Both the position numbers and the translations under genes were made by a program. Positions 17,241 through 23,060 of a stretch of DNA of 25,037 bases are shown here, piece by piece. Source of the stretch: Actinomycetota bacterium (GTDB lineage Bacteria > Actinomycetota > Actinomycetes > S36-B12); assembly GCA_009702725.1 (NCBI GenBank), contig WLHM01000001.1, forward strand, positions 1 to 25,037. The letters are read 5' to 3'. Every line of letters begins with the position of its first letter. Within the stretch, counting starts at the first letter, position 1. The notes under the pieces were generated by a model. The model did no database searches. It was given only the letters and a program-made list of their open reading frames with translations, and was not told where the DNA came from.

Positions 17241-18260
17241 CTAACTAGCTACTAGATGCCCAGACCGTTTAGCGGCGCCCGAATGCCAGGCAGCGGCAAG
17301 GCGGGCCCGCCACCAAATCCCGCGCTCATCGCTTATCTCATCTCGCGCCCGCATCAGCGCGCCTAACTCCGGGGCAACTCTTTGAACTTTGAGCATTCCG
17401 CCAACCGGAACAAGTGGCGTATCCACCACATCAGCAGCAAGTAGCGTGCCGGTACCAAGTCCACAGGCTGTTGCCATATCAAGGGCTCCAGCCAATGCCG
17501 TCGAAGCCGCCAGGCCCACCGAAGAGTCAAGTGAACCGCTAATGACAATCGGCATCGAGAGTTGCTCGACTATGCGCACGCTGGCTTCAATTCCGCCTAG
17601 TGGAGCCACTTTGATGATCGCGAAATCGGCGATTCCCCGCAAATCGAGCTCTTCAGGTGCAGCCGCGCCACGTATTGCCTCGTCGACTGCAATTGGCACT
17701 GAAACTTGACTGCGCACCTGCTTGATCTCAGCGAGTTCAGCACACGGCTGCTCAACATATTCAAGGCCGTACTCAGTAAGACGTCTTAGTGCCTTCACCG
17801 CCTCAGACACGGACCAACTGCCATTGGCATCAATGCGGATAGATCCGACGCCTCGACCCAGTGCGGTATCGAGAACATCGCGCACCGCCGCCACCCGCGC
17901 CTCATCAGCCGCCAAGGCGCCGCCGACTTTTACTTTCACGCACTGACAACCATTTTCAATTACCGCAGCGCGCGTTAGTGCCGCCGCATCAGCCGAGCTA
18001 ACTTCAGCAATAATCGCATTTACATTTATGTTTTCACGTTTGCTCACCGGCCATGCCCCAAATGCGGATTCAATCGCACAGTCGAGCCAGCGCGATGCTG
18101 CAACGTCGGTGTAGTCGTCAAATGGGGCAAACTCACCCCACCCTGACGGGCCCTTAATCAACACACCTTCGCGCTTGGTGATACCGCGAAAAGCCCTAGT
18201 CATCGGCAGCCCGTACACAACGGCGGTATCAAGCAGCGCCTGCAATTGTTTGTCGGGCAT
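17241..18260 (-). CDS. menC: o-Succinylbenzoate synthase
   Basis: Enolase-superfamily dehydratase that makes o-succinylbenzoate from SHCHC; 339 residues. Catalytic positions are visible: Lys109 and Lys111 in VKVKVGG, metal ligands Asp144 (RIDANGSW), Glu170 (YVEQP) and Asp193 (IAVDEAIRG), and Lys217 in FAIIKVAPLGG. The N-terminal VVYGLPMTRAFRGITKREGVL is the usual beginning of this subfamily. The ATG at 18260 lies 6 bp after the menB stop, so menB, menC and menD form one transcription unit. The muconate-cycloisomerase and dipeptide-epimerase relatives are less likely in this context. Confidence 0.94.
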   Translation of the reverse strand: MPDKQLQALLDTAVVYGLPMTRAFRGITKREGVLIKGPSGWGEFAPFDDYTDVAASRWLDCAIESAFGAWPVSKRENINVNAIIAEVSSADAAALTRAAVIENGCQCVKVKVGGALAADEARVAAVRDVLDTALGRGVGSIRIDANGSWSVSEAVKALRRLTEYGLEYVEQPCAELAEIKQVRSQVSVPIAVDEAIRGAAAPEELDLRGIADFAIIKVAPLGGIEASVRIVEQLSMPIVISGSLDSSVGLAASTALAGALDMATACGLGTGTLLAADVVDTPLVPVGGMLKVQRVAPELGALMRARDEISDERGIWWRARLAAAWHSGAAKRSGHLVAS

Positions 18261-18266
18261 GTGAAG

Positions 18267-19199
18267 TTACGGACGCTTCGGGAATTGACGGAAGTCGGGT
18301 TCGCGCTTCTCCTTGTAGGCATCGCGGCCCTCTTGTGCTTCCGCCGTCATGTAGAACAACAAGGTCGCATCTCCAGCAAGTTGTTGAACGCCCGCGAGCC
18401 CATCATCGGCCGCATTATGCGATGCCTTGAGCATCCGTAGCGCCAGCGGGGACATGTCGAGCATCTCGCGCGCCCAAGAAACGGTCTCGCTCTCAAGATC
18501 GGCAATCGGAACCACCGAATTAACCAAGCCCCAGTCATAGGCTTGCTCAGCACCGTATTGGCGGCACGTGTACCAGACTTCGCGTGACCGTTTTTGCCCA
18601 ATAGTTGCCGCGAGCAAACCAGAGCCGTACCCGCCATCGAAGGAACCTACCTTTGGGCCAGTTTGACCAAATCGGGCGTTATCAGCGGCTATGGTCAAAT
18701 CACAAACCACGTGCAGCACATGTCCGCCACCAATGGCGTAACCGGCGACCATGGCAATAACCGGCTTCGGTGTGCGGCGAATTTGGACCTGGAGATCCAG
18801 GACATTTAACCGACCAACCCCGCGCTTGGCGACTTCATCGTCGCCGATGTAGCCATCATTACCGCGAATGATCTGATCTCCACCGGAGCAAAATGCCCAG
18901 TCTCCCTGCCCGGTCAAGATGATAACGCCGATTGAATCGTCATCACGTGCGTAATTAAGTGCATCACTGAGCTCGAAGAGGGTCGGCGGTCTAAACGCAT
19001 TGCGCTTCTCTGGCCTGTTGATTGTTATCTTGGCGATACCGACGTCTTCACCCGTGGAGACCTCCAGTCGAATATCTCGGTACTCACCGATCTGCCGCCA
19101 CCCGCAGCCGGGTTTAATCGACGAGTACGAGGGGTCGGTCAATGCCGGTGAACCAGCAGGTACCACCGGGGGCAATAAGTATCTGGTACGGGTATCCAT
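18267..19199 (-). CDS. menB: 1,4-Dihydroxy-2-naphthoyl-CoA synthase
   Basis: Crotonase-fold enzyme that closes the naphthoquinone ring from o-succinylbenzoyl-CoA; 310 residues from the chosen start. Seen are KITINRPEKRNAFRPPTL (about 57-74), the CSGGDQ oxyanion segment (104-109), VAGYAIGGGHVLHVVCDLTI (151-170), FGQTGPKVGSFDGGYGSG (177-194) and the C-terminal REPDFRQFPKRP. The QTGPKVG form, with Gly where M. tuberculosis MenB has Asp, is that of bicarbonate-dependent (type I) MenB. The frame is open to 19547, but that would overlap menE; the ATG at 19199 has a -10-like TAGCGT 7 nt upstream and gives a normal length. It is first of the menB-menC-menD unit. Confidence 0.95.
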   Translation of the reverse strand: MDTRTRYLLPPVVPAGSPALTDPSYSSIKPGCGWRQIGEYRDIRLEVSTGEDVGIAKITINRPEKRNAFRPPTLFELSDALNYARDDDSIGVIILTGQGDWAFCSGGDQIIRGNDGYIGDDEVAKRGVGRLNVLDLQVQIRRTPKPVIAMVAGYAIGGGHVLHVVCDLTIAADNARFGQTGPKVGSFDGGYGSGLLAATIGQKRSREVWYTCRQYGAEQAYDWGLVNSVVPIADLESETVSWAREMLDMSPLALRMLKASHNAADDGLAGVQQLAGDATLLFYMTAEAQEGRDAYKEKREPDFRQFPKRP

Positions 19200-19206
19200 G
19201 TCGGGA

Positions 19207-19212
19207 ACGCTA
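19207..19212 (-). promoter_or_regulatory. Candidate -10 element of a leaderless menB promoter
   Basis: TAGCGT on the minus strand lies 7 nt before the menB ATG at 19199, so transcription would begin at the start codon. No ribosome site precedes menB. The -35 region would fall around 19230-19235, inside the menE promoter-to-start spacer, and shows no clear hexamer. Confidence 0.5.
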
Positions 19213-19223
19213 CCGCGAGGTCC

Positions 19224-19229
19224 TACGCT
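19224..19229 (+). promoter_or_regulatory. Candidate -10 element of a leaderless menE promoter
   Basis: TACGCT lies 7 nt before the menE ATG at 19237, again placing the expected transcription start on the start codon. There is no ribosome site. It is 11 bp from the oppositely directed menB element, and its -35 region would lie around 19201-19206, in the menB promoter-to-start spacer. Confidence 0.5.
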
Positions 19230-19236
19230 CGGTGCG

Positions 19237-20445
19237 ATGCGTCCATTGACTTCAGTTCTGGTGCCGCCAGGCCCCGCTGGCCTCACAGCGTTGCTGGACC
19301 CACTGCGCATGGCTCTCACGGGAGCCGGCCCGGCAATTACCCCGCTGCCCATGGTTAGTCCGACCATCTCTACCGAGTACGTCGGTCGACTGCGCGCTGC
19401 GAGTTTACCCGATGACGTAAGCCAGCCCCTTGAATCTGATGAGGTCGCAGTGGTGTTGGCCACCTCCGGTTCAATGGGACAACCTAAAGGTGTGCTGCTC
19501 ACGGCAGCCGGGCTAACCGCGCTAGACGGTGTGGTCAACGGGGCCAACGCGCAGTGGATTGCAGCGCTACCGCTGCATTCGATGGGTGGATTTAATGTCG
19601 CCGTACGAGCACTGGCAAGTGATCGAGATCCAATAGCGTTAGCGAGCCTTGGTGGTGCGCAGCCATTTACGTCTGCAGTTTTTGCCGACGCTGTTGAAAG
19701 GGCAAACGGAGCTCAAGTCCATGTTTCACTGGTAGCTGCCCAGCTTCGCCGCCTCCTTGCTGACGAACTAGGCATTGCTGCACTAAAAGCTTGTGAGCTG
19801 GTTCTTATCGGTGCTGGACCTTTGGCAGCCAGCACCCGCGCCATCGCCCTCGAAAACGAGGTTCACCTGGTGACCTCGTATGGCATGACTGAGACATCTG
19901 GTGGCTGCGTGTTTGATGGTCGCCCGCTGCTCGGAGTGCAGGTAGAAACCGCTTCGGAATCCTCCGGAACCTTGGTAATAAGCGGGCCCATGTTGGCAAC
20001 CGGTTACCGACTCCAACCGAAACTAACCAAACTGCACTTTACCGCCGCCGGGTTTATCACCAGTGACCACGGAAGCGTCGACGCCGAAGGGTTCGTCACG
20101 ATCCTAGGACGTGCTGACGACGTGATTAATATCAACGGAGTAAACGTTTCAGCTGGTGCAGTCGAACAGGTGATCGGCGACATTAATGAGGTCACAGCCG
20201 TGTTGGTGCTATCCATCGCGGGCCCCAGCGAGGAAAACGCGCTTGTTGCCGCGGTCGAGACCTCGTCCACCTCAACAATTGAATCCGTCGTCAAAACGAC
20301 CGTGCAACAACGACTTGGACTGGCAGCGGTACCTTGTCATGTCATCGTCCAAACCGAGCTGCCAATGTTGCCAAATGGCAAAGTTGATCGCGAAGTACTC
20401 CGCATGATCGCAACGCAATCGGGAAGGCTTCCATGGCAACGATAG
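19237..20445 (+). CDS. menE: o-Succinylbenzoate-CoA ligase
   Basis: Adenylate-forming enzyme that activates o-succinylbenzoate with CoA for MenB; 402 residues from the chosen start. ANL-family motifs are the P-loop VVLATSGSMGQPKGVLLT (Ser-Met replaces the more usual Ser/Thr-Thr), SYGMTETSGG, the hinge region SDHGSVDAEGFVTILGRADD and ININGVNVSAG, and the catalytic lysine in LPNGKVDRE near the C terminus. The ATG at 19237 (MRPLTSVLVPPGPAG) fits known actinobacterial MenE N termini; an in-frame ATG at 19198 overlaps the menB start codon and is less likely. It overlaps menA by 13 bp. Confidence 0.93.
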   Translation: MRPLTSVLVPPGPAGLTALLDPLRMALTGAGPAITPLPMVSPTISTEYVGRLRAASLPDDVSQPLESDEVAVVLATSGSMGQPKGVLLTAAGLTALDGVVNGANAQWIAALPLHSMGGFNVAVRALASDRDPIALASLGGAQPFTSAVFADAVERANGAQVHVSLVAAQLRRLLADELGIAALKACELVLIGAGPLAASTRAIALENEVHLVTSYGMTETSGGCVFDGRPLLGVQVETASESSGTLVISGPMLATGYRLQPKLTKLHFTAAGFITSDHGSVDAEGFVTILGRADDVININGVNVSAGAVEQVIGDINEVTAVLVLSIAGPSEENALVAAVETSSTSTIESVVKTTVQQRLGLAAVPCHVIVQTELPMLPNGKVDREVLRMIATQSGRLPWQR

Positions 20446-21302
20446 GACAATGGGTTGAAGGTTCGCGTCCGCGCACTTTGCCCGCGGCAATCGCACCGGT
20501 GGTTGTGGGTACTGGCCTAGCCATAAATGCTGACTCGTTGCGCATTGGCCGCGCCGGATTGGCGTTAGCGGTCGCATTAGCTCTGCAAATTGGTGTCAAC
20601 TTTGCCAATGACTACAGCGATGGCATCCGCGGCACGGATAACAAACGCGTTGGCCCGGTGCGACTTGTAGGTCAGGGCATAGCCAGCCCCAGAAGTGTGC
20701 GCCTAGCCGCATTTATTGCGTTCGGCATAGCGTGCATCGCTGGGCTGACACTCGTTATTGCTACCCAAGCCTGGTGGCTGCTACTCGTTGGCCTCGCCTG
20801 CGTGAGTGCCGCCTGGCTGTACACCGGTGGCCCAAAACCATACGGCTATCGCGGTCTTGGCGAGTTGTTCGTCCTTATATTTTTCGGCCTGGTGCCAGTA
20901 CTGGGAACCTACTATGTGCAGACGGACACGATTACCCTCGCGGCATTTATTGCCTCCGTCGGCGTCGGCACACTTGCCTGCGCGGTTCTCGTAACCAATA
21001 ACCTGCGAGATCTACCGAGTGATGAGCAAGCTGGAAAGAACACCCTTGCGGTTCGACTTGGAGTCCAGCGCACCCGCGCACTTTATGTTTGGTGCATCAT
21101 CACCACGGCAATCACGACGCTGATCACTGCAGCACTTACTTCTTGGCTGGTTCTCTTAGCCCTTGTCGTCCTTATAATTGCACCGATCCGCTTAATTCTT
21201 AGTGGCGCATCCGGGCCGGCGCTGATCCCGGCGCTGAAACAGACTGGATTACTCGTTCTTTTCTACGGTCTCGGCTTGGGGATCTTGATTGCCCTCGCTT
21301 AG
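20433..21302 (+). CDS. menA: 1,4-Dihydroxy-2-naphthoate polyprenyltransferase
   Basis: UbiA-family membrane prenyltransferase that attaches the isoprenoid tail to DHNA, giving demethylmenaquinone; 289 residues with about eight hydrophobic segments. The first Asp-rich motif is in NFANDYSDGIRGTDN (about 56-70) and the second in NNLRDLPSDEQAGKNTLAVR (about 189-208), matching MenA. The ATG lies inside the end of menE with GGAAGG about 5 nt upstream, so the two are co-translated. The last 54 bp overlap the 3' end of the DUF4229 gene on the other strand. Confidence 0.95.
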   Translation: MATIGQWVEGSRPRTLPAAIAPVVVGTGLAINADSLRIGRAGLALAVALALQIGVNFANDYSDGIRGTDNKRVGPVRLVGQGIASPRSVRLAAFIAFGIACIAGLTLVIATQAWWLLLVGLACVSAAWLYTGGPKPYGYRGLGELFVLIFFGLVPVLGTYYVQTDTITLAAFIASVGVGTLACAVLVTNNLRDLPSDEQAGKNTLAVRLGVQRTRALYVWCIITTAITTLITAALTSWLVLLALVVLIIAPIRLILSGASGPALIPALKQTGLLVLFYGLGLGILIALA

Positions 21303-21596
21303 TCCCTGGTTTAGCTGCTGACTTAATCTCTGAGTGTCGTCTGCTTCGTCTTCTGCCCGAGTTGATTCATCAATGCGAGCATTAATCCGCCCGAAGAAGG
21401 CCGCCAATACCGCGCCCATTGCGGCGCGCTGCCGATCCAGCACTACCACGCTGATAACTCCGGAGATCAGCAGCGCAACCACAGCCGCCAGCAGGCCCCG
21501 AAGCGGGGTAGTCAATTGAATAAGGAGCCACACGAATCCAAAGAGCAACAATCTAAGTGCAGTGAAGCGAATAACCGCCCACCCGGATGTTCTCAC
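21249..21596 (-). CDS. DUF4229 small membrane protein
   Basis: A protein of about 115 residues with two hydrophobic segments (AVIRFTALRLLLFGFVWLLI and GLLAAVVALLISGVISVVVL) followed by DRQRAAMGAVLAAFFGRIN and a polar, acidic tail with alternating Gln/Asp/Glu. Layout and motifs fit DUF4229, an uncharacterised family I know mainly from actinobacteria near menA. I prefer the GTG at 21596, because a -10-like TACGCT ends 6 nt upstream and there is no ribosome site; a GTG at 21614 is also in frame. The 3' end runs 54 bp into menA on the opposite strand. Function unknown. Confidence 0.8.
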   Translation of the reverse strand: MRTSGWAVIRFTALRLLLFGFVWLLIQLTTPLRGLLAAVVALLISGVISVVVLDRQRAAMGAVLAAFFGRINARIDESTRAEDEADDTQRLSQQLNQGLSEGNQDPQAETVEKNE

Positions 21597-21602
21597 CTTT
21601 AC

Positions 21603-21608
21603 AGCGTA
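21603..21608 (-). promoter_or_regulatory. Candidate -10 element of a leaderless promoter for the DUF4229 gene
   Basis: TACGCT on the minus strand, identical to the menE element, ends 6 nt before the GTG at 21596. If the gene instead began at 21614 this hexamer would be coding. Confidence 0.4.
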
Positions 21609-21632
21609 CGGCACCTGGTGGCTCTAACCCGA

Positions 21633-21662
21633 GGCCGCTGCTGGCGGCTGCAACAGGCGGCC
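21633..21662. repeat. Inverted repeat between the DUF4229 and PLDc_N genes
   Basis: GGCCGC (21633-21638) and GCGGCC (21657-21662) form a 6-bp inverted repeat around an 18-nt loop, just upstream of the -35 of the rightward promoter. It could be an operator or nothing more than GC-rich sequence. It is not followed by a T run on either strand, so it is not a standard terminator. Confidence 0.3.
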
Positions 21663-21669
21663 GTTATTA

Positions 21670-21697
21670 TTCACGGGCAAGCGTTACTGTTTATAGT
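21670..21697 (+). promoter_or_regulatory. Candidate promoter for the PLDc_N gene
   Basis: TTCACG (21670-21675), a 16-bp spacer, then TATAGT (21692-21697). This is the best housekeeping-type promoter match in the window. Transcription would begin near 21704, giving a leader of about 40 nt that contains the GGGAGG ribosome site. Confidence 0.55.
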
Positions 21698-21744
21698 CAC
21701 AGTTACCGAAATTCTTGAATTACGACGGGCCGGGAGGTGTGCAC

Positions 21745-22047
21745 ATGGTGCGGGTCTTAGGAGTTTTGGTTCTCGTCGCGATGTACATCTCATTCATCAT
21801 TGATGTGCTGCGCACCCCACGACTTGAAGCCCGCACCTTGCCGAAGATGCTGTGGTTGGCACTGGTGGTGCTCATTCCGCTCATCGGTGGAATCTTCTGG
21901 TTCTTCCTGGGCCGCCCGCGACCTACTTCCGGTGGCGTTTTTCGACGCCGTGGGCCAATTGCCCCAGACGATGACCCCAAGTTCTTAAAGGGCCTTGACG
22001 AAGAGGCGTGGCGCCGACGCATGCGAGAGCGCCGAGGCGAGGCCTGA
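21745..22047 (+). CDS. Small PLDc_N-domain membrane protein
   Basis: A 100-residue protein with two hydrophobic segments (VRVLGVLVLVAMYISFIIDV and MLWLALVVLIPLIGGIFWFF) then GRPRP and a charged tail ending in Arg/Glu. The VLIPLIGGIFWFFLGRPRP stretch is the mark of the PLDc_N (phospholipase D-nuclease N-terminal) family. No catalytic HKD motif is present, so this is only the membrane module. The ATG at 21745 has GGGAGG 7 nt upstream; a TTG at 21715 in the same frame is less likely. It converges on ccsB with a 24-bp gap. It often neighbours cytochrome c maturation genes in actinobacteria, but its role is unknown. Confidence 0.85.
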   Translation: MVRVLGVLVLVAMYISFIIDVLRTPRLEARTLPKMLWLALVVLIPLIGGIFWFFLGRPRPTSGGVFRRRGPIAPDDDPKFLKGLDEEAWRRRMRERRGEA

Positions 22048-22071
22048 GACCTGCCTATGGGCGCGTTAGAT

Positions 22072-23058
22072 CTAAACCCCTGAGTACGAGTGCAAGCTGT
22101 TGATAAAGATATTCACCCCGAAATAGTTAATGATGAAAGCCGCCCAGCCGGCGATAGCCACCCATGATGCTCGATCCCCGCGCCAGCCAACTGTTGAGCG
22201 CGCGTGCAAATATGCAGCGTAGATAACCCAAGTTATAAATGCCCAGGTCTCTTTTGGATCCCAGCCCCAATACCGGCCCCACGCATTTTCGGCCCAGATG
22301 GCTCCAGCCACTACCGCAAAAGTCCAGAGCGGAAACGCGAATGCGAGTACTCGATAAGTCAAGGTACGAAGCTTTTCAGCCGTACGCACCCGCGCCCGGC
22401 CAGACTTACCTCGCCGCTCTGCTCGTGATTGAACCAATGCAAGCCCGGCGGTGGCAGCCGCCAACGTGAATGCGCCCGAGCAGATGATCGCCGCCGACAC
22501 GTGGATTATCAGCCAATAGGACTTCAATGCCGGCACCAATTGAGCAGCCTCGGTGTACAACACTGTCACTGCTAGGCCAAGGGTCAACAGCGTTGGGATA
22601 ACGATGAAAAGGCCGAGCCAGCGCACATCACGGCGCAGGGAGACAAGTAAAAACACTCCAAGAATGCCCAATGCCGCGGTTATCGAGAACTCGTACATAT
22701 TGCCCCACGGCACTCGACCCGCCCACACTCCGCGCAAGACCACACCAGCCAACAGCAACACAAATCCCAACCAGGTCAAGGACATACCGATATTTGCCGA
22801 ACGCCTGCCGGTTTGGTCATCGGTCGGTGTGCCTCCCGCCGACTTCGTTAACACCGTCGACTGAGTTGACACCGTCGACTTGATTAACAGGGCCGTGCTA
22901 CCTGCCGAATCAATTTCCTGCGGCGCGGGTGCCAGTACTGCGACTCGGCGTCGGCCAGAGGCAAATGAAATCGCAAAAGCCACCATCGCGAAAGTTAAGG
23001 TAACCATCGAGGCGTATACCGCCGCGTTGCTCGCTGCGGCCAATTGCGTCGCGCTCAC
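22072..23058 (-). CDS. ccsB: Cytochrome c maturation protein CcsB (haem-handling, System II)
   Basis: Membrane partner of ResB in exporting haem and attaching it to apocytochrome c; 328 residues with about eight hydrophobic segments. The Trp-rich WWD haem-binding motif is clear in WGRYWGWDPKETWAFITW (about 260-277). Histidines in LIIHVSAAIICSG before it and in YLHARSTVGW and NSLHSYSG after it are candidates for the conserved haem ligands. GTG start 2 bp after the resB stop, with GGGAG about 6 nt upstream. A short repeated Ser/Thr linker lies near residues 55-70. Named CcsB/CcsA by analogy with the ResB/ResC pair. Confidence 0.93.
   Translation of the reverse strand: MSATQLAAASNAAVYASMVTLTFAMVAFAISFASGRRRVAVLAPAPQEIDSAGSTALLIKSTVSTQSTVLTKSAGGTPTDDQTGRRSANIGMSLTWLGFVLLLAGVVLRGVWAGRVPWGNMYEFSITAALGILGVFLLVSLRRDVRWLGLFIVIPTLLTLGLAVTVLYTEAAQLVPALKSYWLIIHVSAAIICSGAFTLAAATAGLALVQSRAERRGKSGRARVRTAEKLRTLTYRVLAFAFPLWTFAVVAGAIWAENAWGRYWGWDPKETWAFITWVIYAAYLHARSTVGWRGDRASWVAIAGWAAFIINYFGVNIFINSLHSYSGV
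22847..22880 (-). repeat. 18-bp-period direct repeat inside ccsB
   Basis: Two 16-base copies (22847-22862 and 22865-22880) with one mismatch and an 18-bp period, each containing GTCGAC. The repeat is in frame and encodes the related hexapeptides STVSTQ and STVLTK, in a Ser/Thr-rich loop between the first and second membrane segments. Confidence 0.6.
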
Positions 23059-23060
23059 TT

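Noticed and set aside
19000..19236. An earlier start for menE (ATG at 19000 or 19198)
   Set aside because: Both would overlap menB coding sequence or its start codon. The product from 19237 already begins like known actinobacterial MenE proteins.
19200..19547. A 116-residue N-terminal extension of menB
   Set aside because: The frame is open but would run antisense over the menE start and P-loop region. The extension is not like any MenB N terminus, and the ATG at 19199 gives the normal length with a promoter-like hexamer.
21633..21662. The GGCCGC inverted repeat as a transcription terminator
   Set aside because: It lies between two divergent genes where no transcript ends, and no T run follows on either strand.
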